Counted from the first letter of the stretch, positions 23,309 through 32,991 are shown. The stretch: DNA of 64,000 nt from Polycyclovorans algicola TG408 (GCF_000711245.1 NZ_JOMH01000001.1:2164830-2228829); one strand, 5' to 3'. Notes: generated by a model not told the origin, from the letters alone. Program-made: numbers and translations.

Positions 23309-24159
23309 CCGCGCTCGCGGCGTTCTTGTGCGGTCAGGGTGTTGCGCATCAGCATCGCCACGGTCATTGGGCCGACGCCGCCCGGCACCGGGGTGATCCA
23401 CGACGCCCGGTCGCGCGCGGCCTCGGTGATGTCGCCCACCAATCGGCCGTCGGGCAGGCGGTTGATGCCGATGTCGATGACGATGGCACCCGGTCTGACC
23501 CACTCGCCGTTGACCAGCCCCGGCTTGCCAACGGCGGCAACCAGGATTTCGGCATCGGCGACTTCTTGGTCGAGGTCGCGGGTAAAGCGGTGTGCGGTGG
23601 TGGTGGTGACGCCGGCCAGCAAAAGCTCCAACGCCATCGGGCGGCCAACATGATTGCTCGCACCGACCACCAGTGCGCGCTTGCCCTTGATCGCCACGCC
23701 GGTGTGCGCTAACAGTGCCATCACGCCGTAGGGCGTGCACGGTCGCAGCACCGGCTTGCGTTGCGCCAGCCGCCCGAGGTTGTAGGGATGAAAACCGTCA
23801 ACATCCTTGGTCGGCAGAATGCGTTCAATCACTTCGGTGGTGTCGAAGTGTGCGGGCAGCGGCAACTGCACGAGGATGCCGTCAATGGCGTCATCGGCAT
23901 TCAGCTCGTCAATACGCGACAGCAGTTCGGCGTGCGTCAGCTCGGCCGGTAATGGCGCATGGTTTGAGGTGATGCCGACCTGTTGGCAGGCCCGAATCTT
24001 GTTGCGTACGTAGACGTGTGACGCCGGGTCGTCGCCGACCAGCAAGGTGGCCAGACACGGCGCACGGAGACCGGCGGCGCGGCGAGTTGCGATCTGCGCC
24101 TGCACGTCGGCGAGGGTTTGGGCGGCGACGGTTTTTCCGTCGATCAGCTGGGCAGGCAT
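23293..24159 (-). CDS. folD: Bifunctional methylenetetrahydrofolate dehydrogenase/cyclohydrolase
   Basis: A 288-residue FolD. The family signatures are present: [20 protein letters not shown] with the catalytic Lys, [13 protein letters not shown], and [16 protein letters not shown] at the C-terminus. It interconverts 5,10-methylene- and 10-formyl-tetrahydrofolate with NADP+. The gene stands alone, convergent with phoR and divergent from the ccm operon. The 88-base divergent region contains a short palindrome, CGCGTATTTTACGCG, at about 24182. Confidence 0.97.
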   Translation of the reverse strand: MPAQLIDGKTVAAQTLADVQAQIATRRAAGLRAPCLATLLVGDDPASHVYVRNKIRACQQVGITSNHAPLPAELTHAELLSRIDELNADDAIDGILVQLPLPAHFDTTEVIERILPTKDVDGFHPYNLGRLAQRKPVLRPCTPYGVMALLAHTGVAIKGKRALVVGASNHVGRPMALELLLAGVTTTTAHRFTRDLDQEVADAEILVAAVGKPGLVNGEWVRPGAIVIDIGINRLPDGRLVGDITEAARDRASWITPVPGGVGPMTVAMLMRNTLTAQERRERGQPTA

Positions 24160-24247
24160 GGTGGCAACGGCTGGCGTAAAGCGCGTATTTTACGCGCCGC
24201 CGTGTGGTTTCGACGGGCCGGTGACGGCAATCCCGTAAAATCGCTTC

Positions 24248-24835
24248 ATGGCTCTACTCGACTTGGCCGACATCAGTTTTGGACGCGGCCTGCGAACCCT
24301 GGCGGAGGGACTGTCGCTGTCGGTCGCGCCCGGCTCGGTGGTGCACCTGACCGGGCCCAATGGCGCGGGCAAGACCACTTTGTTGGAAATTGCCGCCGGC
24401 CTTCGGCGGCCGTGGCAGGGTCAGCGTCGCTGCGAGGTGCCGCTGCATTGGCTCGGCCATCGCAACGCACTCGCGGCCTCGTTGAGCGCGGCGCAGAACC
24501 TCCAGGCGTGGGCTGATCTGCAGCCTGATGCGCCCGGCAGCGTGCGTGAAGCCCTGCACGCGCTGGGCGTGGACCGAGTGCGTCACCGGCCGACGCGTGA
24601 TCTGTCTGCCGGGCAGAAGCGGCGCGCGGCGCTCGCACGATTGCTGATGGCGAAGCGACCCCTGTGGATACTCGATGAGCCGTTTGACGGGCTTGACCAC
24701 GCCGGACTGGCCGACCTGGCGGCATTGTTCAACGACCAGACCGCGCGGCAGGGTGCCATTCTGGTGACCAGCCATCAGCCCCTGCCGGCGCGGGTCAGAT
24801 GCCAAGTCGTGATGCCGCTGGCGGTGTTGCCATGA
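24248..24835 (+). CDS. ccmA: Haem exporter ATP-binding subunit CcmA
   Basis: A 195-residue ABC ATPase. It shows Walker A GPNGAGKTTL (near residue 37), signature LSAGQKRRAALARL, and Walker B with LWILDEPFDGLD. CcmA works with CcmB, CcmC and CcmD to release holo-CcmE loaded with haem during cytochrome c maturation. It is the first gene of a complete ccm operon. A TAAAAT hexamer lies only seven bases ahead of the ATG, and no clear ribosome-binding site is visible. The stop overlaps ccmB (ATGA). Confidence 0.95.
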   Translation: MALLDLADISFGRGLRTLAEGLSLSVAPGSVVHLTGPNGAGKTTLLEIAAGLRRPWQGQRRCEVPLHWLGHRNALAASLSAAQNLQAWADLQPDAPGSVREALHALGVDRVRHRPTRDLSAGQKRRAALARLLMAKRPLWILDEPFDGLDHAGLADLAALFNDQTARQGAILVTSHQPLPARVRCQVVMPLAVLP

Positions 24836-25497
24836 AGGCGCTGCGCGGCATTTTCAGTCGCGAGATTGCACTGCTGCGCATGCAGATACTCGATGCGGTG
24901 CTGCCGCTGGCGTTCTATCTGTTGGTGGTGTTGATGTTTGCCTTTGGCACCCGCGCCAATGACCCAACGTTGGCCGGGTTGGCGGTCTCCATTCTTTGGG
25001 TGGGGGCGCTGTTGTCGGCGCTGCTGCCGTTGCCGAGATTGTTCGCCAGCGAGTTTGAAGACGGCACGCTGGAGCAATGGTGTCTGGCGGGCACGCCGCT
25101 GGTGCTGATCGTGGCCCTGAAGCTTTTCGCGCACTGGTGCCTCAATGGCCTGCCGCTGGCGGTGATGGCGCTGCCGCTGGCGGTGATGCTGGGGCTCGAA
25201 AGCGCCGGGCTGGGGTATCTGGCGCTCGGCTTGATGATGGGCACCGCCATCCTCACCCTGCTGGGTGGACTGTCGGCCAGTTTGCTGGTCGGTATTCCGC
25301 GCGCCGGCAGCGTGTTGCCCTTGCTGGTTCTGCCGCTGATGGTGCCGGTGGTCATCTTTGGCAGTGGCGCCGTTCGTGCCTGGCAGGTGGGGGGCGACCC
25401 CGCGGCTCCGTTATACTTTTTGGGTTCAATTTTCGCCCTTGCCGTCACTGCGCTGCCGTGGGCTTGCGCGTCGGCTTTGCGCAACGCTTACGACTGA
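24832..25497 (+). CDS. ccmB: Haem exporter membrane subunit CcmB
   Basis: A 221-residue inner-membrane protein with about six hydrophobic segments. The typical CcmB start (IFSREIALLRMQ) is followed by the first helix (LPLAFYLLVVLMFAFG). The segment ASEFEDGTLEQWCLAG near residue 68 is a family hallmark. It forms the membrane part of the CcmAB transporter. ATG 24832 overlaps the ccmA stop; a frame extending to 24799 is not credible. Confidence 0.94.
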   Translation: MKALRGIFSREIALLRMQILDAVLPLAFYLLVVLMFAFGTRANDPTLAGLAVSILWVGALLSALLPLPRLFASEFEDGTLEQWCLAGTPLVLIVALKLFAHWCLNGLPLAVMALPLAVMLGLESAGLGYLALGLMMGTAILTLLGGLSASLLVGIPRAGSVLPLLVLPLMVPVVIFGSGAVRAWQVGGDPAAPLYFLGSIFALAVTALPWACASALRNAYD

Positions 25498-25572
25498 GTC
25501 TCCCGCGCTTCGAAAAAATCGACTGATCCCCTTGATGTCCCGCCCCCCAATGCTCATTGAAGGCCCGTAACG

Positions 25573-26325
25573 ATGTGGACATGGTTTCACCGGCTGGCGT
25601 CACCGCCGAGTTTCTTCCGCTTCGCCGACCGGCTCGCGCCGTGGCTGGGGTGGATGGGCTTTGTGCTGCTGGCGGTCGGCTGGGTGTGGGGCCTGGGGTT
25701 CGCGCCGCCGGATTACCAGCAGGGCGACGCCTTTCGCATCATCTATGTGCATGTGCCGGCTGCCGCGCTGTCGCTGGGGCTTTATACGGGTATGGCCATT
25801 GCTGGCGCCTGCGCGCTGATCTGGCGGATGAAGCTCGCCGAGGTGGTGATGCTGGCCATGGCACCTGTCGGCCTGGTGATGACCGCCATCACGCTGTTGA
25901 CCGGCATGCTGTGGGGCAAGCCGATGTGGGGCGCGTGGTGGGTGTGGGACGCGCGCCTGACGGCCGAGCTGGTGCTGCTGTTTCTGTTTCTGGGCGTGAT
26001 CGTGCTGGGTGACGCCATCGAAGACCCGCGGCGCAGTGCGCGCGCCGCCGCATGGATCGCCGTGGTGGGTGTCGTGAACGTGCCGATCGTCAAATTTTCG
26101 GTCGACTGGTGGAACAGCCTTCACCAGGGCGCGACCATTCTCAGTTTTGGCAAACCGGCGATCACCCTGGACATGGCGATTCCGCTCTACGTTTCTTTGC
26201 TGGCGATGGCGCTCGTGGCGGCGCATGCCGTGCTGCGCCGGGCCCAGGTGCGTTTATTGCAGCGTGAAGCGCGAACCCAGTGGGTCAAGGCGCTGCGCGC
26301 GCAGGAACCGGAGGCGCAATCGTGA
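25573..26325 (+). CDS. ccmC: Haem lyase/delivery protein CcmC
   Basis: A 250-residue inner-membrane protein with six predicted helices. The periplasmic Trp-rich haem-binding motif WGAWWVWDARLT lies near residue 118, flanked by the conserved His ligands (YVHVPAA near 58; and one near 178 in WNSLHQG). CcmC attaches haem to CcmE. A 75-base gap separates it from ccmB, the only gap of note within this operon. The stop overlaps ccmD (GTGA). Confidence 0.95.
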   Translation: MWTWFHRLASPPSFFRFADRLAPWLGWMGFVLLAVGWVWGLGFAPPDYQQGDAFRIIYVHVPAAALSLGLYTGMAIAGACALIWRMKLAEVVMLAMAPVGLVMTAITLLTGMLWGKPMWGAWWVWDARLTAELVLLFLFLGVIVLGDAIEDPRRSARAAAWIAVVGVVNVPIVKFSVDWWNSLHQGATILSFGKPAITLDMAIPLYVSLLAMALVAAHAVLRRAQVRLLQREARTQWVKALRAQEPEAQS

Positions 26326-26465
26326 GTCAATGGCTGGCGATGGGCGGTTACGGTGCCTACGTATGGACGAGCTTTGCCCTTGCGGCAGTGGGCGTGGCGT
26401 GGATGTCGTTGGCTGCGTCGCGTGCGCGCCGCAACTGGTTTCGCAACGAGGATGAAGACGAATGA
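26322..26465 (+). CDS. ccmD: Haem exporter protein CcmD
   Basis: A 47-residue protein with one membrane helix (residues about 14-31) and a charged cytoplasmic tail (ARRNWFRNEDEDE). The N-terminus MGGYGAYVWTSF is typical of CcmD, a small subunit of the CcmABCD complex needed for release of holo-CcmE. The start is GTG 26322 within the ccmC stop; the gene ends within the ccmE start (ATGA). Confidence 0.92.
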   Translation: MSQWLAMGGYGAYVWTSFALAAVGVAWMSLAASRARRNWFRNEDEDE

Positions 26466-26962
26466 CCCGGGTGCAGCGTTACCGTTTGATCGGGGTGGTG
26501 TGCGTCGTCGCCGGTCTTGGCGTTGCGGCGCTGCTGGCGTCCCAGGCCTTCCGCGAAAACCTGATGTATTTCTACACGCCCAGTGATTTGCTGGCCGCCG
26601 AAACGGTGCCTGACCGCCGTCTGCGCCTCGGCGGCATGGTCGAAACCGGCAGCGTGCAGCGCGGCGAAGGCTTGGTCGTCGGGTTCGTGGTGGCCGATTG
26701 TGCCCAGGCGGTGCGGGTGGAGTACGAGGGCATTCTTCCCGATCTGTTCCGCGAGGGGCAGGGCATCGTCGCGATGGGACGTTGGGATGCGGGCGGCCGC
26801 TTCGTGGCCGACGAGGTGCTGGCCAAGCACGACGAAAACTACATGCCGCCGGATTTGGCCGAGGCGATGATGTCCGAGACCGGACACGCCTGCGAGCCTT
26901 TCAAGTCGGCGATGGAAGTCAGCGCGACGTCGCCCACCGCTGGCGTCGACCATGATCGCTGA
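26462..26962 (+). CDS. ccmE: Periplasmic haem chaperone CcmE
   Basis: A 166-residue protein with an N-terminal membrane anchor (residues about 8-27) and a periplasmic OB-fold domain. The covalent haem ligand is His123 in AKHDENYMPP, the family signature; GGMVETGSVQRGEG near residue 58 is also typical. It carries haem from CcmC to CcmF. The 3' end overlaps ccmF by 11 bases. The tail after residue 130 is longer and poorly conserved, as usual. Confidence 0.96.
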   Translation: MTRVQRYRLIGVVCVVAGLGVAALLASQAFRENLMYFYTPSDLLAAETVPDRRLRLGGMVETGSVQRGEGLVVGFVVADCAQAVRVEYEGILPDLFREGQGIVAMGRWDAGGRFVADEVLAKHDENYMPPDLAEAMMSETGHACEPFKSAMEVSATSPTAGVDHDR

Positions 26963-28895
26963 ACTCGGGCATTTTGCCCTGCTCATTTCGCTGGGAATCG
27001 CGGCCTTGCTGGCGGTGGTGCCCGCGGTCGGCGTATGGCGCAATGACCCGGTGGCGATGCGTTTCGGGCGCCCGGCGGCGTTCATGCTGCTGGCCGTGCT
27101 GTTCGTGTCCTACCTGTGCCTGACCGACCGCTTCATCAACCACGATTTTTCGGTCGCTTATGTGGCGGGTCATTCCCATTCCGAGTTGCCCCTGATTTAC
27201 CGCATCTCGGCGGTCTGGGGCGGGCATGAAGGCTCACTGTTGCTGTGGGTGCTGATGCTGGCGGGCTGGAGTGCGGCAGTGGCCTTTTTCAACCGTAACC
27301 TGCCGCTCAATGTGGGCGCGCTGGTGCTGTCGACACTGGGCGTGATCTCGGTCGGGTTCCTGTTGTTCACGATCATGACCAGCAATCCCTTTGATCGACT
27401 GGTGCCGATACCGGAGGACGGTCGCGACCTGAATCCGCTGTTACAAGACCCCGGGCTGATCATTCATCCGCCGTTGCTCTACATGGGCTACGTCGGGTTT
27501 TCGGTGGCGTTTGCCTTCGCCATTGCAGCCCTGGTCACCGGCAAGCTGGACGCTGCCTGGGCACGCTGGACACGCCCCTGGACCACGACTGCCTGGCTGT
27601 TCCTGACCTTGGGCATCATGCTCGGCTCGTGGTGGGCGTATCACGAGCTCGGTTGGGGCGGCTGGTGGTTCTGGGATCCGGTCGAAAATGCCAGTTTCAT
27701 GCCGTGGCTGATTGGCACCGCGCTGATCCATTCTCTGGCGGTCACCGAAAAACGCGGCCTGCTGAAAAGCTGGACGGTGCTGCTGGCGATCATGGCGTTT
27801 TCGCTGTCCCTGCTCGGCACATTTCTGGTGCGCTCCGGCGTTTTGGTCAGCGTGCACGCGTTTGCCACCGATCCGGCGCGGGGTGTGTTCATTCTCGGGT
27901 TCCTGATCGTGGTCCTGGGCAGCGCCTTCTCGCTATATGCGTGGCGCGCGCCGCGGCTGGTGTCGGACGGCGAGTTCCCGCTGTTTTCCCGCGAAGGCTT
28001 TCTGTTGCTCAACAACGTCTTCCTGTCGGTGTCGGCGGCGGCGGTGCTGCTCGGGACGCTGTATCCGCTGTTTGCTGACGCGGTGGGGCTGGGCAAGATT
28101 TCAGTGGGACCGCCTTACTTCAATGCCGTGTTCGTGCCGGTGACGGCGCCGTTGGCGCTGTTGGTCGGCCTGGCGGCCGCCGTCAACTGGAAGCGCGCCA
28201 GGTTGGGCGAGGTGCTCCGCCGACTGCGCGTGCCGTTGCTACTGTCGGTGGTGGTGACGGCGGTGCTGATCTGGCAATGGGCGACCGAACTGGGCATTGC
28301 CGTGCTGGTCGGCGGCTGGCTGGGCTGCTGGACGCTGGTTGCCGCGCTGGCCGAGCCGACCCGGCGTCTGCGTCAGACCGGGCGTCTGCCGCGCGGCGTT
28401 GCCGGCATGGCATTGGCGCACGTCGGCTTCGGTGCCATGGTGTTGGGCATCACCTTCGTCTCGCTGTTCAGCGTCGAGCGCGACGTGCGTCTGGCACCTG
28501 GCCAGTCGGCTGAGGTCGCCGACTTCCGCTTCGAGTTCGAAGGCACCGAGGCGGTTGAAGGACCGAATTATGATGCGGATCGCGGCACGATTCGGGTGTA
28601 CCGTGATGATGCGCTGGTGACCACCCTGCAGCCTGAAAAACGCTTCTACCGCGGCGCCGAGCAACTGATGACCGACGCGGCCGTGCGTCACCACCTGGCC
28701 CGCGATCTTTACGCCTCGCTGGGCGAACCGATCGGCGACAGCGGTGAATGGGCGATCCGCCTTTACGTCAAGCCGATGATGATCTGGGTGTGGCTGGGCG
28801 CCACAATCATGGCCCTGGGCGGCGCGCTGGCCGCCAGCGACCGCCGTTATCGCCCCAAGAGCACCGTTGCGCGAGTCGCCGAGGCATCGGTCTGA
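26952..28895 (+). CDS. ccmF: Cytochrome c haem lyase subunit CcmF
   Basis: A 647-residue polytopic membrane protein. The Trp-rich haem-handling motif WGGWWFWDPVENASFMPWL lies near residue 235, and conserved His residues occur in the flanking helices. CcmF ligates haem from holo-CcmE to apocytochrome c together with CcmH and CcmI. Length and motif are standard. ATG 26952 lies within ccmE, and the stop is directly followed by the ccmG start. Confidence 0.96.
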   Translation: MIAELGHFALLISLGIAALLAVVPAVGVWRNDPVAMRFGRPAAFMLLAVLFVSYLCLTDRFINHDFSVAYVAGHSHSELPLIYRISAVWGGHEGSLLLWVLMLAGWSAAVAFFNRNLPLNVGALVLSTLGVISVGFLLFTIMTSNPFDRLVPIPEDGRDLNPLLQDPGLIIHPPLLYMGYVGFSVAFAFAIAALVTGKLDAAWARWTRPWTTTAWLFLTLGIMLGSWWAYHELGWGGWWFWDPVENASFMPWLIGTALIHSLAVTEKRGLLKSWTVLLAIMAFSLSLLGTFLVRSGVLVSVHAFATDPARGVFILGFLIVVLGSAFSLYAWRAPRLVSDGEFPLFSREGFLLLNNVFLSVSAAAVLLGTLYPLFADAVGLGKISVGPPYFNAVFVPVTAPLALLVGLAAAVNWKRARLGEVLRRLRVPLLLSVVVTAVLIWQWATELGIAVLVGGWLGCWTLVAALAEPTRRLRQTGRLPRGVAGMALAHVGFGAMVLGITFVSLFSVERDVRLAPGQSAEVADFRFEFEGTEAVEGPNYDADRGTIRVYRDDALVTTLQPEKRFYRGAEQLMTDAAVRHHLARDLYASLGEPIGDSGEWAIRLYVKPMMIWVWLGATIMALGGALAASDRRYRPKSTVARVAEASV

Positions 28896-29423
28896 ATGCG
28901 CTTCATGCTGCCCGCGCTGCTGATTGTCGCCTTGCTGGTGCTTCTGGGGCTGGGCTTGCGCCTCGATCCAACTGAAGTGCCCAGCCCACTGATCGGCAAG
29001 CCCGCCCCCGCCTTTGATCTGCCGACACTTGAGGACGAGGGCCGCCTGACGTCGGACGTGTTGTTGGGGCAGCCGACGGTGGTGAATTACTTTGCGAGCT
29101 GGTGCACGCCGTGTCTCGCCGAGCATCCGCTCTTCATGCGTTTGGCCCGTGCCGGCGAAGTGAGAATTATCGGCATCAGTTACAAGGATCGTCCCGAGGA
29201 CACCTCACGCTGGCTGGCGCGGTTTGGCAATCCGTACGCGCAGGTGGCGCGTGACGCGGTGGGCGCGACCGCGATTGACTGGGGGGTTTACGGGGTGCCC
29301 GAAACCTACCTGCTTGATGCCGACGGCAAGATTCTGCACAAGCATGTGGGCCCACTCAGCGAATCCGACTGGCAGGCCGCGTTTGCCCCAAAGTTGCGCG
29401 CATTGGCGCAGGTGACCCCATGA
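28896..29423 (+). CDS. ccmG: Thiol:disulfide interchange protein DsbE/CcmG
   Basis: A 175-residue membrane-anchored thioredoxin-like protein. A hydrophobic helix covers residues about 4-20, and the redox motif is Cys70-Thr-Pro-Cys73 (FASWCTPCLAEHP). It keeps apocytochrome c haem-binding cysteines or CcmH reduced. The GVPETYLLDADGKI segment with the cis-Pro is standard. ATGA coupling to ccmH. Confidence 0.96.
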   Translation: MRFMLPALLIVALLVLLGLGLRLDPTEVPSPLIGKPAPAFDLPTLEDEGRLTSDVLLGQPTVVNYFASWCTPCLAEHPLFMRLARAGEVRIIGISYKDRPEDTSRWLARFGNPYAQVARDAVGATAIDWGVYGVPETYLLDADGKILHKHVGPLSESDWQAAFAPKLRALAQVTP

Positions 29424-29887
29424 GGACGGTGCTTTCGTTTCTGGTAATGGTGATGCTGGCCAGCGTGTGCGCGGCGAACCCGGTCATCGAAGTCGAGGAG
29501 ACTGAACGCCAGCGCTACCAGAACCTTTTGCATGAACTTCGCTGTGTGGTCTGCCAGAACCAGAGCATCTCCGAGTCCAATGCGCCGCTGGCCAAGGACC
29601 TGCGCGAGCAGGTTGCCTCGCAGATTAACCAGGGTCGCAGCGACGCCGACATTCGCGGCTACCTGACCGACCGGTATGGCGATTTCGTGTTGTACAAGCC
29701 GCCTCTGAAAGGCACTACGGTGGCGTTGTGGGTGGGGCCGTTCGTCCTGCTCGCGGTTGCCCTGTTGGCGGCCTGGCGGCTCACGACCCGTAAAACGAAA
29801 GCGGCGCTGAAATCATCAGACGCGCCATCGGTTGATCGCGCCGCCGTACAGGTTTTGCTGGATCGTCACGGTGAGGGCGGGCCATGA
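29420..29887 (+). CDS. ccmH: Cytochrome c maturation thioredoxin-like protein CcmH
   Basis: A 155-residue protein with a signal peptide (cleavage likely after Ala19), the redox motif LRCVVCQNQS with Cys42 and Cys45, and a C-terminal membrane helix near 100-120. It reduces the cysteines of apocytochrome c and forms the haem lyase complex with CcmF. In some gammaproteobacteria CcmH is fused to the TPR part; here the TPR part is the separate next gene, coupled by ATGA. Confidence 0.95.
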   Translation: MRTVLSFLVMVMLASVCAANPVIEVEETERQRYQNLLHELRCVVCQNQSISESNAPLAKDLREQVASQINQGRSDADIRGYLTDRYGDFVLYKPPLKGTTVALWVGPFVLLAVALLAAWRLTTRKTKAALKSSDAPSVDRAAVQVLLDRHGEGGP

Positions 29888-31128
29888 ACTCGTTGGGTGT
29901 ATTGGCCTCGATGGCCGTCTTGCTGGTCGTGGTGACGTTGCTGCTCAGTCGCCCCTGGTGGCCACGGTCGAAGTCGGACGGTCGGCCGTTGCGGGCAGCG
30001 GCCAACGTGGCGGTTTACCGCCAGCGTTTACTCGAAATTGATGCGGATGAGGCGGCAGGGTTGCTGGACGAGGCCACCGCCCGGCAACTGCGTGACGAGC
30101 ACGCCGCTCGGCTGCTGCAGGATGCCGACGATGTGGCTCCTGGCGTTACGCCCGTGCAGACGGGTCGGACCTGGGCGTTGCTCATCCTGTTGCCCATTTT
30201 TGCGGTTGGCACCTATGCGGCGTCCGGGCGCTGGCCGATGGCGGAAAAGATTGAGCAGGCGCGGGTTGATCCCGACGTGGCATCAGAATTGGCCCTTGAA
30301 CACGGGCTCGAACAGTTGGTGCAACATCTGGAAGCGCAGCCCGACGATGCCGAAGCCTGGGCCAGACTGGGCGAAATCGAGTTGTCCCGAGGTCGTTCAG
30401 ACGCGGCAGCCAGCGCTTACGCCAAGGCCACCGCTTTGGTCCCCGACCGGGGCGATTGGTGGGCGGCCGAGGGCGAGGCCTTGGCCATGGCGCAGTCCCA
30501 AGATCTGCGCGGTGCCCCGGCTGGTCGCTTTGAGCGGGCCCTGGTGCTGTCCCCCGACAACAGTAAGGCCTTGTTCTACGGCGGAATGGTGGCGGCGCAG
30601 TCGGGTGATTTTGCCCTGGCGTCGCAACGCTGGCGTCGGTTGAAGCAGCAGGGGGGGCTTCCCGAGGGACTGGCGAACTTCATCGACTCAAGCCTGGCGC
30701 AGTGGGGCCAGCCGGTCGTTGCGCCGGGGCAATCGCCGGGTCAAGGGCCGTCGCCTGCCGAGAATCAAAAGGCACCGGGCGTTTTGTCGGTCACACTGGC
30801 AACGGCGTCGGACCGGGGTGCGCCGCCGTCTGTACTGGACACGTTGACCGTGTTCGCCCGGCCGGTCGGCGGACGCATGCCGATTGCGGTGCGCCGCCAG
30901 GTCGTTGGGCCGGACGCATTCCCCCTGACCGTCACGCTTAGCGATGCCGACGCCATGACGCCCGATGCGCTGCTCAGCGAGGCCGGCACGTTTGAATTGG
31001 TTGCACGGCTGTCGCGCGGCGAAGGCGTGGCCGCCCAGCCTGAAGATTGGGAAGGTCAGATCACCGTTGACGACGACACGGACCGGTCGTCGTTACAGTT
31101 GCGTCTGGCGCCTCGGCAATTGCCCTGA
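29884..31128 (+). CDS. ccmI: Cytochrome c maturation TPR protein CcmI
   Basis: A 414-residue protein with two N-terminal membrane helices (about residues 5-22 and 95-115) that enclose a cytoplasmic segment. TPR repeats follow (DAEAWARLGEIELSRGRSDAA and later copies), and a C-terminal beta-rich periplasmic domain covers residues about 295-414. CcmI presents the C-terminus of apocytochrome c to the lyase. A Pro/Gln/Gly-rich linker near residues 285-300 separates TPR and terminal domain. It ends the ccm operon. Confidence 0.92.
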   Translation: MNSLGVLASMAVLLVVVTLLLSRPWWPRSKSDGRPLRAAANVAVYRQRLLEIDADEAAGLLDEATARQLRDEHAARLLQDADDVAPGVTPVQTGRTWALLILLPIFAVGTYAASGRWPMAEKIEQARVDPDVASELALEHGLEQLVQHLEAQPDDAEAWARLGEIELSRGRSDAAASAYAKATALVPDRGDWWAAEGEALAMAQSQDLRGAPAGRFERALVLSPDNSKALFYGGMVAAQSGDFALASQRWRRLKQQGGLPEGLANFIDSSLAQWGQPVVAPGQSPGQGPSPAENQKAPGVLSVTLATASDRGAPPSVLDTLTVFARPVGGRMPIAVRRQVVGPDAFPLTVTLSDADAMTPDALLSEAGTFELVARLSRGEGVAAQPEDWEGQITVDDDTDRSSLQLRLAPRQLP

Positions 31129-31186
31129 AGCGCTGGATTCGGATGATGGCGACCCGCCCATCCTGACGCTTTCTGTGAGCCCCGCC

Positions 31187-32047
31187 ATGACCGCGACCCT
31201 GACGCAACTGCCCCACGCCCCGCAGCTTTACTGGAATGCCGCGCTGAGCGCGATGCGCCGCCCCGGTGCCCTGAAGACCTTGCCGCCACTGTCGCTGCGG
31301 CTCTCGGGCGTGCGCACCGAGGCGACGCGACTTGCCGACTACTGTGCGCTGTGTGGCCTGACGCCCGGCGCGGTGCTGCCGATTACCTTCCCGCAGGTGG
31401 CGGTCAGCGGCCTGCACATGGCCTTGATGACGCGGCCGAAATTCCCGCTGCCGTTGCTCGGGTTGGTGCACGTCAGCAATCGCATCACCCAGGTTCGGCC
31501 GATTCCGGTCGAAGCGGTCTACGATGCCGAGGTGCGTATCGGCGAATGCCGCGAGGTGCGCGCCGGACTGGAATTTGACCTGCTCACCGACATTGAGGTC
31601 GATGGCGAATTGGCCTGGTCGGCCGTGACCACCATCATTCACCGTCGACCCAGCAGCCCAACACGGGCGGGCGCGAAACGCGGCGAGCAGGCCATTCCGC
31701 CCAGCCTCGCGCAATACGAGCACTTTGTTGCCGCGGCCGACACCGGGCGTCGCTACGCCGCGGTCTCGGGCGACTACAACCCGATCCACTTGCACGCATG
31801 GTCGGCACGGCTGTTTGGCTTCCCTCGCGCCATCGCCCACGGCATGTGGAGCGTCGCGCGCTGCTTGGGCGCGCTGGAGGCGCAGCACCCGGCGCCGGCG
31901 CAAACCCTAGACGTGCAGTTCAAGCAGCCGCTGTTGCTGCCCGGTCGCGTGACCCTGAAGTGGGTAGCGGTTTCTGACCACCGGCTGGCGTTCACCTTGA
32001 TGTCTCCGGGCAACGGAAAAGTCCATCTGACAGGGACGCTGCGATAG
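31187..32047 (+). CDS. MaoC-like enoyl-CoA hydratase-family protein
   Basis: A 286-residue double hot-dog protein. The second half carries the R-hydratase signature SGDYNPIHLHAWSARLFGF with the catalytic Asp and His, followed by IAHGMWSVARCLGAL. The N-terminal half lacks the signature, as in degenerate repeats of the 2-enoyl-CoA hydratase 2 type. The start is ATG 31187; upstream in-frame sequence overlaps ccmI and is rejected. It probably hydrates a trans-2-enoyl-CoA in fatty acid or polyhydroxyalkanoate metabolism. It is not obviously part of the ccm operon. Confidence 0.85.
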   Translation: MTATLTQLPHAPQLYWNAALSAMRRPGALKTLPPLSLRLSGVRTEATRLADYCALCGLTPGAVLPITFPQVAVSGLHMALMTRPKFPLPLLGLVHVSNRITQVRPIPVEAVYDAEVRIGECREVRAGLEFDLLTDIEVDGELAWSAVTTIIHRRPSSPTRAGAKRGEQAIPPSLAQYEHFVAAADTGRRYAAVSGDYNPIHLHAWSARLFGFPRAIAHGMWSVARCLGALEAQHPAPAQTLDVQFKQPLLLPGRVTLKWVAVSDHRLAFTLMSPGNGKVHLTGTLR

Positions 32048-32106
32048 ACTCTCGGGATGCGCCGGTCTGATGGCGGAGCCCCACATTTGAAAACCACGGA
32101 GTCGAA

Positions 32107-32991
32107 ATGCGTATTCGCAAAGCGGTATTCCCTGTCGCGGGTCTTGGAACACGGTTTCTGCCGGCCACCAAGGCAAGTGCCAAGGAAATGCTGCCCATCG
32201 TCGACAAGCCGCTGATTCAGTACGCGGTGCAAGAGGCGATCAGTGCGGGTGCTGAAGAACTGATTTTTGTCACCGGCCGCTCGAAGAACTCGATCATGGA
32301 TCACTTCGACAAGGCCTATGAGCTGGAGGCCGAGCTGGAGCAGCGCGGCAAAACCAAGCTGCTGGAAACCGTGCAGGAAATTCTGCCGCCTGGCATTACC
32401 TGCATTTTCATTCGTCAGGCCGAGGCTTTGGGCCTGGGCCACGCCGTGCTGTGCGCGTGGCCTGCGGTCGGCGATGAAGACTTCTCGGTGATCCTCGCTG
32501 ATGACTTGATCGACGGCAAACTTCGGCCCTGTCTTGCGCAGATGCAGCGGGTCTACCAGGAGTACGGCACCTCGGTGATCGCGACGCAGCGGGTGCCCAA
32601 GTCCGAGATTTCCAGCTACGGCGTCGTGGAAACCACGCCGGTGGGGCCGGGACTGGGCGAGATCAAGCGCATTGTCGAAAAGCCCAAGCCCGAGGACGCC
32701 CCATCAAATCTTGCGGTGGTGGGTCGCTACATTCTGACACCGCGAATCTTCAAGCTTTTGGAGCGCACGCCGCGCGGTGCCGGGGGTGAGATTCAGCTCA
32801 CCGACGCGATCAGCATGATGATCCAGGAGCAGACCGTGCTGGCCTACGAGTTCGAGGGCAAGCGCTTCGATTGCGGGTCAAAGCTCGGTTATCTCGAAGC
32901 CAACGTCGAATATGGCCTCAAACATCCCGAATTGGCCGACGACTTCCGCGTATATCTGCAAAAATTGACGGCGGACTGGCACAAGAAATAA
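32107..32991 (+). CDS. galU: UTP-glucose-1-phosphate uridylyltransferase
   Basis: A 294-residue nucleotidyltransferase. The N-terminal signature FPVAGLGTRFLPATKASAKE, the active-site EKP of IVEKPKPEDAPSN, and AVVGRYILTPRIF are all present. It makes UDP-glucose for lipopolysaccharide and other glycans. Length matches GalU of gammaproteobacteria. A GGAG site lies ahead of ATG 32107. It is 47 bases upstream of sucA, with no terminator seen between. Confidence 0.97.
   Translation: MRIRKAVFPVAGLGTRFLPATKASAKEMLPIVDKPLIQYAVQEAISAGAEELIFVTGRSKNSIMDHFDKAYELEAELEQRGKTKLLETVQEILPPGITCIFIRQAEALGLGHAVLCAWPAVGDEDFSVILADDLIDGKLRPCLAQMQRVYQEYGTSVIATQRVPKSEISSYGVVETTPVGPGLGEIKRIVEKPKPEDAPSNLAVVGRYILTPRIFKLLERTPRGAGGEIQLTDAISMMIQEQTVLAYEFEGKRFDCGSKLGYLEANVEYGLKHPELADDFRVYLQKLTADWHKK

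Noticed and set aside
24160-24247. TAAAAT hexamers on both strands as folD and ccmA promoters
   Set aside because: No -35 element at usual spacing is visible on either strand. The hexamer before ccmA would give an almost leaderless transcript; noted but not called.
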